Assembly: GCA_965230535.1 (NCBI GenBank)
Contig: OZ246009.1
Span: forward strand, 1,612,001-1,676,000
DNA length: 64,000 nt
Source of the DNA: JAUILH01 sp965230535
Lineage (GTDB): Bacteria; Bacteroidota; Bacteroidia; Flavobacteriales_D; JAUILH01
Direction of reading: 5' to 3'
Positions 33,043-41,614 of this stretch are shown here, piece by piece (position 1 is the stretch's first letter; each line of letters begins with the position of its first letter). The position numbers and the translations under genes are program-made. The notes below the pieces were generated by a model. It worked only from the letters and a program-made list of their open reading frames with translations, ran no database searches and was not told where the DNA came from.

Positions 33043-34413
33043 ATGAAAGTTTTGCTCACACATGCCTATTTTATTTGCAACGATCCTGTTGAGCAAACCA
33101 TCATGAAACCTTACCCTCCACTTGGCTTATTGTACGTTTCAAGCTACTTAAAATCTAAAGGGTTTGAAGTAAAAGTACTGGATTCAACTTTCATGACTAT
33201 AGAGTCCTGGAAGGAAGAAGTTCTGAACTACCAACCGGATGTTTTGTGCGCTTACGCCAATTTAATCACCAAACCGCTGAACCTTCAGTTAATGGCATTT
33301 GCAAAATCTCAATTGCCTCAATTGGTGACTATAGCGGGTGGACCGGATGTTACATACAATGCTGAGAATTACCTCAAACATGGTTTTGATTATTTGGTAA
33401 TTGGAGAAGGAGAGCAAACCAGTGCAGAGTTATGTTCAGCCATTCAGTTTAAAACTCCTGTAGACGATATTGCAGGCATTGCTTACCTGAAAAATGACGA
33501 GTTGGTAAAGACCTCAGCCAGAACAAAAATCAAGGATATGGACACTTTGCCTTTACCGGATAGAGAAGCCATTGATTTGAATAAATATCTGGACACCTGG
33601 CAACTGTATCATGGCGTTCGAATGCTGAATGTTAGCACGCAAAGGGGATGTCCATACACCTGTAAATGGTGCAGTACTGCGGTTTACGGACAAAGCTATC
33701 GGAGACGTCCGGCTAACCTTGTGGCAGACGAAATTGAATACCTGATAGATGGATATAAGGTTGATGGATTATGGTTTGTAGATGATGTCTTCACGGTGAG
33801 TCACAAATGGATTCAAAGCTTGTATGATGAATTCGTAAAACGTCAGTTAAAAATCAAATTTGAATGCATTTCGAGAGCGGAACGACTCAATGATGAAGTG
33901 TTGAAGCAACTCAGTGAAATGGGATGCACCAGAATTTGGATTGGAGCAGAAAGCGGTTCCCAAAAAATCATCAATGCTATGGACAGAAAAGTGGAAGTGG
34001 ATAAAGTGAGGGAAATGATCAACAGAACCAAATCTCACGGCATAGAAGCAGGCACTTTTATCATGGTAGGATATCCTGGCGAAACTCTGGAAGACATTAA
34101 GGAAACTGTGTACCATTTGAAGGTGGCTACGCCTAATCAATTGACCATTACAAAAGCATATCCAATTAAGGGAACTGAGTTGTACGACGAAATTGAAAAG
34201 GACATTACCACTCATTTAGACTGGCATACAAGTACAGATCGACAAATCGATTTTAAACGAAACTACTCTCCGAAATTTTATGAATATGCGATCAGATATG
34301 TTGTGAACAGCAACCTGTCTTTTCAGGCAAAAGAAAAGAAAGCAACCTGGCAATTTCTCAAGTCATTTGGGAAGGCGAAAATGTCTTATGCTCTTATGTT
34401 GCTCAATAAGTAA
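33043..34413 (+). CDS. B12-binding-domain radical SAM protein (2), paralogue of (1)
   Basis: 456 residues. The N-terminal B12-type domain (THAYFICNDPVEQ, KPYPPLGLLYVSSYLKSKG, YLVIGEGEQTSAEL) is followed by a radical SAM core with RGCPYTCKWC at about 205-214. WIGAESGSQKIINAMDRK and GTFIMVGYPGETLEDI follow in the same order as in the gene at 30784, with similar wording throughout, so the two are clearly paralogues. It starts 1 nt after the methyltransferase stop, and a second methyltransferase begins in its stop codon. The substrate is unknown. Confidence 0.85.
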   Translation: MKVLLTHAYFICNDPVEQTIMKPYPPLGLLYVSSYLKSKGFEVKVLDSTFMTIESWKEEVLNYQPDVLCAYANLITKPLNLQLMAFAKSQLPQLVTIAGGPDVTYNAENYLKHGFDYLVIGEGEQTSAELCSAIQFKTPVDDIAGIAYLKNDELVKTSARTKIKDMDTLPLPDREAIDLNKYLDTWQLYHGVRMLNVSTQRGCPYTCKWCSTAVYGQSYRRRPANLVADEIEYLIDGYKVDGLWFVDDVFTVSHKWIQSLYDEFVKRQLKIKFECISRAERLNDEVLKQLSEMGCTRIWIGAESGSQKIINAMDRKVEVDKVREMINRTKSHGIEAGTFIMVGYPGETLEDIKETVYHLKVATPNQLTITKAYPIKGTELYDEIEKDITTHLDWHTSTDRQIDFKRNYSPKFYEYAIRYVVNSNLSFQAKEKKATWQFLKSFGKAKMSYALMLLNK

Positions 34414-35165
34414 TGACAAAATTTGAAACATATCCGCTCATCAATGGCGTTATACGACTCAATGGTTCTGCGCATCCTTTTGAAGCTCTGTATTTGTACG
34501 TGAGAGATAAGGAAAATCGAGTGCTGAGTGATGCTGAGGTGGCAAAATTGCCTTTGATCGATGGCAAACATCCTCATGCTAAAGAATGGGCTAAAAGGAA
34601 GCAAACAGCTGATCGGTTCCTCGATTATCTGACTTCTAAAGGCGATCAGCTTAAAATACTCGACATAGGTTGTGGAAATGGTTGGTTTTCGAATCAAATG
34701 GTAAAATCGAACAATGAAGTTTGGGCCCAGGATTTGAATTTGTACGAATTGGAGCAGGGGAGGCGCGTATTCACAAGTGATCAACTTCAGTTTCTTTATG
34801 CCCATGACCTGGATTTGATCCTGGAAGAGACCTCTTTTGATATCATCGTTTTTAACGCAAGTTTCCAATATTTTGATGATGGGAAAGGTCTGCTGAATAA
34901 ACTGAAATCGCATTTGAATTCACAGGGAGAAATCCACATTCTGGATACGCCTTTTTATTCCAGCGAAAAAGAAAAGAAGGAAGCCAAACAAAGAACTGAA
35001 GTCTACTATCAAAAGATGAATTGTCCTGAATTGGCTCCATTCTATCACCACTATACATTTGAGGACATTGGTGCTCATGAAGTGCTTTATAAACCTAAGT
35101 TTTCCAGGTTGTCAAAATTGTTTGGTAAACCTATGTCGCCATTCTGCTGGCTAAAAATTAACTGA
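34413..35165 (+). CDS. class I SAM-dependent methyltransferase (2)
   Basis: 250 residues, starting in the stop of the radical SAM gene (TAATG). Motif I is LKILDIGCGNGWFSNQM near residue 82, with WAQDLNLYELEQGRR as motif II and DIIVFNASFQYFDD as motif IV-like. The N-terminal 80 residues (PLIDGKHPHAKEWAKRKQ) are an extra substrate-side part. It ends next to the stop of a convergent glycosyltransferase gene with no gap. Substrate unknown, probably the same product as its radical SAM neighbour. Confidence 0.82.
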   Translation: MTKFETYPLINGVIRLNGSAHPFEALYLYVRDKENRVLSDAEVAKLPLIDGKHPHAKEWAKRKQTADRFLDYLTSKGDQLKILDIGCGNGWFSNQMVKSNNEVWAQDLNLYELEQGRRVFTSDQLQFLYAHDLDLILEETSFDIIVFNASFQYFDDGKGLLNKLKSHLNSQGEIHILDTPFYSSEKEKKEAKQRTEVYYQKMNCPELAPFYHHYTFEDIGAHEVLYKPKFSRLSKLFGKPMSPFCWLKIN

Positions 35166-36203
35166 TCAAGATTCTGAATAAAGTACTTTGTAGGCCTCTA
35201 CCATAGCAGAGCTGGGATAGGGCATCAGGACTTCATGTTGCTGCTTCTGATTTAGAACCTGAGCTATTTGGTTTGAAGCTTCCTTTTTATCTTCATACAA
35301 GAACCATTTATCACTTTGTTCTGCAATACCAGTTTTCTTGGAGACTACATACATGCCATGTGCCAGAGCCTCAAGGTAAACCATTCCAAAGCTCTCGTAT
35401 TTTGAAGGATGAAGCAGAATTTTACTTTGAGCCATCAATTCACATACATCCTCCCGAGCCATCATTCCGGTCAACTCAATCGTATCGTACAGATCATATT
35501 TTTGGATATCCGCTTCAATTTGAGCTCTTTGTTCACCATCCCCAATCAGTTTTACCTTAAGATTTGGAATCTGACTTTGGGTTTGATGAATAATTCTGAT
35601 GAATGATGAGAAGTCTTTGTTCTCAGTAAAATTCCCCACTCCTAATATGTCAATTGTTTTCTCCTGAATTTTCACCAGGTTTTCAGCTCTCAATCCCATT
35701 GGAATTAGCTGACTTTGAATCTTATAGTTCTCCAGCAAAAGGGTCTGTTGCAATGAGCTGGAAGTAACGTACACACAATTAGAATTTTTGAAATATCGGA
35801 GATATTTATTTCCTGTTTTGACTTCTTGTCCGCCTCCGGATGCGATCATTGGGAGTTTGAGCCTGCGACTGATCTTAGAAGCTACAAAGTAAGCCTCATG
35901 AAGCCAGAAGCTGTGTATCAGGTCAATCGGGTTTGTTTGATGAATTCTTTGAGCCAGCTTGACTGTTTCTCGCCAGTGAAGTAGTTTTTTTACTATCCCA
36001 AGTCTAGATGCATTGAGTGCGTGAATCGGAATACCATTCCAATGATATTGCTTCTTCTCATAGGGATATTGAAGTGCAATAATGGTGAATGAACAGTTGG
36101 GATACAATGATCGAAACTCAAGAATATAGTCCTGAACGGCACTGAGACAAGCTGTATCTGACTCGTCTTTGGCAAATCCAGGGCAAACCAGTAATATGTG
36201 CAT
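35166..36203 (-). CDS. family 4-type glycosyltransferase (GT-B fold)
   Basis: 345 residues from ATG 36203 (the longer TTG form adds nine poor residues). Seen: HILLVCPGFAKDESDTAC at the N-terminus, IASGGGQEVKTG, LGVGNFTENKDFSSFI opening the donor domain, and HPSKYESFGMVYLEALAHG with the E-x7-E motif of GT4 enzymes that bind nucleotide sugar. It is cytoplasmic or at the membrane face. It is the only minus-strand gene between two plus-strand radical SAM groups. It implies that the cluster product carries sugar. Confidence 0.87.
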   Translation of the reverse strand: MHILLVCPGFAKDESDTACLSAVQDYILEFRSLYPNCSFTIIALQYPYEKKQYHWNGIPIHALNASRLGIVKKLLHWRETVKLAQRIHQTNPIDLIHSFWLHEAYFVASKISRRLKLPMIASGGGQEVKTGNKYLRYFKNSNCVYVTSSSLQQTLLLENYKIQSQLIPMGLRAENLVKIQEKTIDILGVGNFTENKDFSSFIRIIHQTQSQIPNLKVKLIGDGEQRAQIEADIQKYDLYDTIELTGMMAREDVCELMAQSKILLHPSKYESFGMVYLEALAHGMYVVSKKTGIAEQSDKWFLYEDKKEASNQIAQVLNQKQQHEVLMPYPSSAMVEAYKVLYSES

Positions 36204-36283
36204 CTTATCTCGATTCAAAGCAGTTAACAAATGTAGTGATTAAACGAGCCAATGAATCCAGAATAAACTAACTTTGAGTTAAG

Positions 36284-37372
36284 ATGGCGAATGTGCTTGA
36301 GTCCAAAATAAAATCACTTAATATCAGGTTATCACCTTCCAGACTGTACTACGGTCCGAGTTGGATAGCACTTGGCGTTAACAATGTGTGTAATCTACAT
36401 TGCAAAATGTGTGATGTTGGGACCAAAAACACAACGACCAATTTTGCACAAAATCTGGTAGGTACACATCCCATCAATATGCCTTTGGATTTGTTTAAAA
36501 CGATCATTGATCAGACACACTCATTCTCTCCAAAGGCGAAAATTGGATACGCTTTTACTGAACCTTTGGTCTATCCACACCTGATTGAAAGTTTGGAGTA
36601 TGCGGAGAGCAAAAATATGTTCACAGCCATCACCACCAATGCACTTAATCTGAGGAAACAAGCTGATAATTTATGTCGGGCCGGACTTAATGAGTTGTAC
36701 ATTTCTTTGGATGGACTTCAGGAAACGCATAACTACATTCGGGGGCATAAATCATCTTTTCAAAGAGCCATTGAAGGAATTGAGACCATTTTGAAGTCTG
36801 AGCGTGCACCCAAAATAGGCGTATATTGTGTCATTACAAACTGGAATCAGGAAGAGTTGAGTGAGTTTGTTCGATATTTTCAAAAGTTTCCGCTTAAGGA
36901 AATGGCATTCATGCATGCCAATTTCACGTCTCAGACAATCGCAGATGCCCATAATAAAATATGGCTAGACAAATATCCGGCTACTGTATCGAATCTAGAT
37001 GAGTTCAATCCGGCAGATTATGATTTGGATAAGTTGTGGACGGAAATTGAAGCAGTCAAACAAATAGATTCCAAATTTCCGGTACACTTTGCACCTGAAT
37101 TACCTAATAAATCCATGTTGCATACCTTTTATAACCATCCGGAAGTATTTATTGGAAAAGGATGTTCGGATGTGTTTAATAACATCATGATCAAGTCTGA
37201 TGGATCAGTAATTCCTGCTCATGGCCGCTGCTATAATCTCCAGGTCGGGAACATCTATGATCAGTCTCTTAAAGAGATTTGGAACTCACAGGTTTTTTCT
37301 GCTTTCAGAAAGGATTTGAAAAAGTCAAATGGCTATTTGCCTGCTTGTAGCAGATGTTGTAGTGCATTCTAA
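36284..37372 (+). CDS. radical SAM protein with SPASM-type C-terminus
   Basis: 362 residues. Radical SAM cluster CNLHCKMC is at about 37-44, with YISLDGLQETHNYIRG in the barrel; this pattern is like MoaA/PqqE/SPASM proteins, not the B12 type. The C-terminus has further Cys: GCSDVF, HGRCYNLQVGNIYDQSLKEIW and CSRCCSAF, likely ligands of auxiliary iron-sulfur clusters. SPASM enzymes modify peptides, sugars or other small substrates. It is followed by a B12-type radical SAM gene whose start lies 28 nt after the stop. No precursor peptide gene was found next to it. Confidence 0.83.
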   Translation: MANVLESKIKSLNIRLSPSRLYYGPSWIALGVNNVCNLHCKMCDVGTKNTTTNFAQNLVGTHPINMPLDLFKTIIDQTHSFSPKAKIGYAFTEPLVYPHLIESLEYAESKNMFTAITTNALNLRKQADNLCRAGLNELYISLDGLQETHNYIRGHKSSFQRAIEGIETILKSERAPKIGVYCVITNWNQEELSEFVRYFQKFPLKEMAFMHANFTSQTIADAHNKIWLDKYPATVSNLDEFNPADYDLDKLWTEIEAVKQIDSKFPVHFAPELPNKSMLHTFYNHPEVFIGKGCSDVFNNIMIKSDGSVIPAHGRCYNLQVGNIYDQSLKEIWNSQVFSAFRKDLKKSNGYLPACSRCCSAF

Positions 37373-37400
37373 CCCCCCTTTACTTATATTTGAATCTATA

Positions 37401-38918
37401 TTGAAAGCATCACAAGTTATACTGTTCAACCCTAAAAGTGCCAGTTCCAAGCACAGAATTCCGAATTCCATCCTTCAGGTGGGCGCTTCAATTCATGGGA
37501 AATACGAGTATGCTTTTGTGGATGGCAACAAGGAAAAAGATCCCTGGGATTGCATTAAAAAACATCTGGATACCGGAAAATTCGCTTTTTTCGGATGTAC
37601 TGTAATGCCCGGACCACAGCTTAAGCAAGCCATTCCAATTACCAAAAAAATTAAAGAAAACTATCCTGATGTCACAACTGTTTGGGGTGGTTATTTTGCA
37701 GGAAATCAATATAAAGTTGCACTTAATTCCGGTTGGGTTGATGTGGTGATCAAAGGTCCTGGAGATACCGCTTTCCCAAATCTAATTGAAGCCATTTCAA
37801 ATAATCAGGATGATTGGTCTCATATCAAGAATCTGATCTATAAAAGGGAAGGTAAATTTGTATTTACGGCAAAGGAACAATTGCCAGACATGGACAATTT
37901 ACCGGATTTTCCATATCAAAAACTGGATGAGAATTATCCTTTAGCCGACTATCTGGGAAAAACCTTCATGGGCAAGAGAACCTTGTCATACCATTCAAGT
38001 TTTGGTTGTCCGTTTACATGCTCTTTCTGCGCTGTGGTGCCACTGTACAATGCACGCTGGAAAGGGATGTCTGCAGAACGGATGATGAAAGACGTCAATT
38101 GGTTTAAAGAACATCATAACATTGATGCCATAGAATTTCACGATAACAACTTTTTTACCTCAAGAAAGCGTGTGGTGGAATTTTCAAAATTGATGCTTGG
38201 TAAGGGGATCAGTTGGTGGGGAGAAGGGCGAATAGATACCATCAATAAATACTCTGATGAAGATTTGATTTTGATGCGTGATGCTGGTCTGAAAATGATC
38301 TTTCTGGGTGCTGAGACAGGCAACGATGAGGTATTGGCTCAGATGGATAAAGGTGGCACACAATCTGGTGAACAGATTAGAAGTTTTGCGGCTCGAATGG
38401 GAAAAATCGGAATCATTCCTGAATATTCATTTGTACTGGGAATGCCTGCAGAGACCGAAGAAAAGGTTTGGGAACAACTGGAATTCGACATCAGTTTCAT
38501 TAAGGAGATCAAGCAGATCAATCCTGATACAGAAATCATCATATATATGTACAGTCCTGTTCCGACAGAAGGCTCTGATTTGTATGAGCAAATTCAAGCT
38601 CAGGGCTTCTCTTTTCCCGAAAAATTAGAAGATTGGTTGTCACCGTCATGGGAGAATTTCGATAAAAGAAAGAACCCTCTGACACCTTGGTTGACTTCAA
38701 AGATGGTTGATAGAATCAGTAATTTTGAAACGGTTTTGAATGGCTATTATCCAACAGCCTCCGATTTCAGAATCAAAGGGTTTAAGAAAAATTTGCTGAG
38801 AGGCGTCTCGTCTTTGAGGTACAAAACGGGCTTTTACAAATTCCCGTATGAGATTAAAGCCTTGCACAAGATCTGGAAATACCGTCAGCCGGAGACGGAA
38901 GGTTTTTATGCAGAGTAA
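37401..38918 (+). CDS. B12-binding-domain radical SAM protein (3)
   Basis: 505 residues from TTG 37401 (MKASQVILFNPKSASSKHRI); an ATG at 37329 lies inside the previous gene and gives an unlike N-terminus. The N-terminal B12-type domain (FFGCTVMPGPQLKQA, VTTVWGGYFAGNQYK, IKGPGDTAFPNLIEAI) precedes radical SAM FGCPFTCSFCAVVPLY, with C-x3-C-x2-C. FLGAETGNDEVLAQMDKGG and YSFVLGMPAETEEKVWEQL follow. It belongs to a different subgroup from the genes at 30784 and 33043. A small methyltransferase starts in its stop codon. Confidence 0.83.
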   Translation: MKASQVILFNPKSASSKHRIPNSILQVGASIHGKYEYAFVDGNKEKDPWDCIKKHLDTGKFAFFGCTVMPGPQLKQAIPITKKIKENYPDVTTVWGGYFAGNQYKVALNSGWVDVVIKGPGDTAFPNLIEAISNNQDDWSHIKNLIYKREGKFVFTAKEQLPDMDNLPDFPYQKLDENYPLADYLGKTFMGKRTLSYHSSFGCPFTCSFCAVVPLYNARWKGMSAERMMKDVNWFKEHHNIDAIEFHDNNFFTSRKRVVEFSKLMLGKGISWWGEGRIDTINKYSDEDLILMRDAGLKMIFLGAETGNDEVLAQMDKGGTQSGEQIRSFAARMGKIGIIPEYSFVLGMPAETEEKVWEQLEFDISFIKEIKQINPDTEIIIYMYSPVPTEGSDLYEQIQAQGFSFPEKLEDWLSPSWENFDKRKNPLTPWLTSKMVDRISNFETVLNGYYPTASDFRIKGFKKNLLRGVSSLRYKTGFYKFPYEIKALHKIWKYRQPETEGFYAE

Positions 38919-39580
38919 TGAGGCAGGTAGTCAAACACATATCAGGTCCCATTCTAAAACGTTTTTTCAAAACTTATTTAAACAGGGCAACTCAATACTC
39001 TTATGAAGGGATTGATATCAGAGTTGAGAAAGGGGTATTTCATCCCAAATACTTTTTCAGTACACGTGTGCTTCTGGATTTTCTCAAAAAGCAGGAATTG
39101 AGTGATAAACGTATACTGGAGTTAGGAGCAGGAAGTGGTTTGATCTCGTTTTTCTGTGCAAAGAAGGGAGCTCGAGTAACAGCTTCTGATGTTAACCAAA
39201 CTGCAATTGATGGCCTGAAGTTTAACTCAGAGAAACTCAAACTGGATGTAGAGATTGTAAAGAGTGATTTATTTGATGATATAGAACAGACATTTGATTG
39301 CATCATCATCAATCCACCTTACTATCCAAAAACGCCCTCAAATGAAGCTGAAAAGGCCTGGTTTTGTGGTGAGGATTTTGAGTATTTCCAAAAGTTGTTT
39401 TCTCAGCTCAATGAGAGAAAGGAAACGGCTGCGATTTGGATGATTCTATCTGAGGACTGTAAAATTGATCATCTGAAAGATCTGGCAGAGAAGCATGAAA
39501 TTGCATTTGAACTAATTCACACGGATCAAAGTTGGGCTGAGAAGAACTTCATCTTTCAATTAAAGACATCTCGGTTATAG
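38918..39580 (+). CDS. HemK-like small methyltransferase (NPPY type)
   Basis: 220 residues, ATG shares one base with the upstream TAA. Motif I is RILELGAGSGLISFFCA, motif II VTASDVNQTAI, and motif IV IIINPPYYPK; NPPY is found in N-methyltransferases of the HemK/TrmN6 type acting on amide or amino groups. The third radical SAM-methyltransferase pair of the cluster. Its 3' end overlaps the end of the convergent membrane-protein gene by 32 nt. Target unknown. Confidence 0.82.
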   Translation: MRQVVKHISGPILKRFFKTYLNRATQYSYEGIDIRVEKGVFHPKYFFSTRVLLDFLKKQELSDKRILELGAGSGLISFFCAKKGARVTASDVNQTAIDGLKFNSEKLKLDVEIVKSDLFDDIEQTFDCIIINPPYYPKTPSNEAEKAWFCGEDFEYFQKLFSQLNERKETAAIWMILSEDCKIDHLKDLAEKHEIAFELIHTDQSWAEKNFIFQLKTSRL

Positions 39581-41078
39581 ACGCCTCAATTCGTTTGTAA
39601 ATTTTCTGATCCAGTTTCGGGTCTAAATATGGCTCAAAAGCAAATTGAACACCATCTAAAAAGGACTGTCTGCCCTCTATAGTGGAAATCTTACCAAAAC
39701 AATCCCAGAGTTGGTCGATTTTAGACGAAACCAGATCGTTTTCACTGGCATCAATATCCTGAAATAGGGCAGATGAAATTCCCCAACCACATCCCATGTA
39801 CAATCTATTGCGATCTTCTGATTGTTCAACCATATCGTATAGCTTTTCCGGATCGTGCCCGAACTTGGTTCCCAGAATCCATCCAACTACCAACTTGTCT
39901 TTATTAGGTTCGGGAAATGTTTTGAATAAAACACCAGTAGATATCGCTCCGATAAGAATGAAAGCAATTGGAGGAATTGAGCCGAACCTGATATTGCGAT
40001 AACCCCAAAACGCGAACAGAGCCATTAGAGGTAAAATGTAAGTCAGGTGACGATAAAGCACATAATTTGTAATGTGAGGACCTTCATAATAAAACGGACT
40101 AATTGCATAAATCATGACAAAGGCAAGAATGAGTAAAAGTCCGCCCCACAAGTACGATGATCCCTTGTATTTCTTTTCTCTAATTAGGTGCACAATGCCA
40201 AGAATTAATCCAATCACAAGAATGCCAACACCAATCTGACTGAGGGTAATCAGGTAATCACTGGCTTTAGGGTTGGCAATAATAGAATCGCTTAACGGTC
40301 CCCACCAAATTTCATAGACGTGCGCTACGATATCAGGACCAAAGGCAAATTCTTCTCCTCTGATAGAAGCTATTCCAAATTCATTTAAGTGGAAACCAGC
40401 ATCCGCAAAATATCGCACTCGAATGTGTAAAGCCAGAACAGTCAGGAATGTTCCGGCTGTGTATAAAACCAATCGCATCTCCTTTCGAGCAATCAATAAA
40501 TGCAAAAAGAAAATGGGAATTAAAATGACATTGATATATGAAAACCAAAGGGCCAAGCCCAGAAATACACCGGACCAAAGGTGGAATTTAACAGATGGTT
40601 TATTCAACCACATGAGGTAGAGCGCAATGAAGGGGAAACAGGCTGCCAGGCTGTGAAGACCAAAGTTGACCGTGCCAAAAGGAATGATGGCTGGAACAGA
40701 CAAAACGGTAAAAGCGCCAAACAGAAAAAAGAGAGGCGTTTTAAATATCTTGTGTACCACATAGAGTTGGATGAATCGTGATATAAAGTCGAAAATTACT
40801 GCAGTAATCATCAACGAATCCTGATCTGTGAACACTTTAATGAATCTGGCTGTTAAAGAGGCCATTATTGTACCGCCTTCATGTGGGTAGTGGATCAGCG
40901 TATCGTAAGAAATACTGGAATTGGATAGCACGAATTCCCAGGCCATATGATCCGGAGCGCCTAACCAGGGCGTGTGCATAAATCCAAATATAAGTCTGAG
41001 CAAACTTCCCAATACACAAAACAGCAATACAGCCTGATTGTTACTTAGAAAGTTGCGGATATGACTTGAGATTTTCAA
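39549..41078 (-). CDS. multi-pass membrane protein, possible GT-C-type glycosyltransferase
   Basis: 509 residues starting at TTG 41078, in a TTGA overlap with the DUF5989 gene. About ten hydrophobic helices are visible (first at LLFCVLGSLLRLIFGFM, others across 95-400), with a large loop after the first helix (TPWLGAPDHMAWEF, then HYPHEGG), whose Asp/Glu could be catalytic as in GT-C enzymes that use lipid-linked sugars. A soluble C-terminal part of about 110 residues follows the last helix. It closes the minus-strand SGNH-carbamoyltransferase-SxtJ-DUF5989 operon. The function is inferred from topology and context only. Confidence 0.6.
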   Translation of the reverse strand: MKISSHIRNFLSNNQAVLLFCVLGSLLRLIFGFMHTPWLGAPDHMAWEFVLSNSSISYDTLIHYPHEGGTIMASLTARFIKVFTDQDSLMITAVIFDFISRFIQLYVVHKIFKTPLFFLFGAFTVLSVPAIIPFGTVNFGLHSLAACFPFIALYLMWLNKPSVKFHLWSGVFLGLALWFSYINVILIPIFFLHLLIARKEMRLVLYTAGTFLTVLALHIRVRYFADAGFHLNEFGIASIRGEEFAFGPDIVAHVYEIWWGPLSDSIIANPKASDYLITLSQIGVGILVIGLILGIVHLIREKKYKGSSYLWGGLLLILAFVMIYAISPFYYEGPHITNYVLYRHLTYILPLMALFAFWGYRNIRFGSIPPIAFILIGAISTGVLFKTFPEPNKDKLVVGWILGTKFGHDPEKLYDMVEQSEDRNRLYMGCGWGISSALFQDIDASENDLVSSKIDQLWDCFGKISTIEGRQSFLDGVQFAFEPYLDPKLDQKIYKRIEASITEMSLIER

Positions 41079-41233
41079 AACAATGAGTAGATCATTGGAG
41101 CAATGACGGAGCCTTCTCCCAAAAATACCAGGATGCCCAGCAAGACAAAAACAATGACTATTGGGACTAGCCAGTACTTTTTTCTTTGCATTAAAAATTG
41201 CCAGAGCTGTTTGAGGGTTTCCAGTTTACTCAC
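41075..41233 (-). CDS. DUF5989 family small membrane protein
   Basis: 52 residues, starting at GTG 41233 directly after the SxtJ stop (TAA-GTG, no gap) and ending in a TTGA overlap with the next gene. It reads MSKLETLKQLWQFLMQRKKYW in front of one transmembrane helix (LVPIVIVFVLLGILVFLG) and ends EGSVIAPMIYSLF (first part given only as MSKLETLKQLWQ). This is the DUF5989 pattern, a small protein nearly always found beside SxtJ-like proteins and carbamoyltransferases. Function unknown; perhaps a partner of the membrane complex. Confidence 0.85.
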   Translation of the reverse strand: MSKLETLKQLWQFLMQRKKYWLVPIVIVFVLLGILVFLGEGSVIAPMIYSLF

Positions 41234-41614
41234 TTAGTACATTTTTTCTAAGTCAATATTACTGGATTTTTTTTTGATCCACCCTTCCGGTTTTTTCTTT
41301 TTTATGAAAATGGAAATGGGGGTAATGAGAAATAAGTAAATAATTGAAATGAGTATGGTGCTCATGAAGTCACCCAGAAGCTGCCCAAGAACCATCCAGA
41401 CATAAAGAATTGGTTGTAGAACAGCAGGGAAGATTAAGGAGAAAATGCTTGGGATAGAGGACAAAAGCAGGAAGATGTATTTTGAGTCATCTTGCCAGAA
41501 TTTCGCAAACACCACAATTATGGCAATCATTGAAATGAGAATGCCCATTTGAACCTGCTTTCTCTTTTCTTTGGAGAAACTAAGTGCCGATTGATGAAGT
41601 TTAGTCCAGTACAT
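41234..41614 (-). CDS. SxtJ family membrane protein
   Basis: 126 residues with three or four hydrophobic segments (MGILISMIAIIVVFAKFW, FLLLSSIPSIFSLIFPAV, ILYVWMVLGQLLGDFMSTI, ISIIYLFLITPISIFI) and a charged C-terminus (KKKKPEGWIKKKSS). This matches the SxtJ family known first from saxitoxin clusters, where it sits next to the O-carbamoyltransferase SxtI. It overlaps the carbamoyltransferase gene by 14 nt. The role is unknown; joint occurrence suggests that it is needed for carbamoylation at the membrane or for product handling. Confidence 0.85.
   Translation of the reverse strand: MYWTKLHQSALSFSKEKRKQVQMGILISMIAIIVVFAKFWQDDSKYIFLLLSSIPSIFSLIFPAVLQPILYVWMVLGQLLGDFMSTILISIIYLFLITPISIFIKKKKPEGWIKKKSSNIDLEKMY

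Noticed and set aside
34386..34913. 175-codon minus-strand open frame opposite a methyltransferase
   Set aside because: Antisense to the conserved motif I region of the plus-strand gene; composition is that of a shadow frame.
35166..36203. Mobile element carrying the reversed glycosyltransferase
   Set aside because: No inverted repeats, target duplication or transposase remains at its borders.
37329..37400. Upstream ATG start for the third B12 radical SAM protein
   Set aside because: It would overlap the SPASM gene by 44 nt and give residues unlike the family; the TTG at 37401 fits the usual N-terminus.
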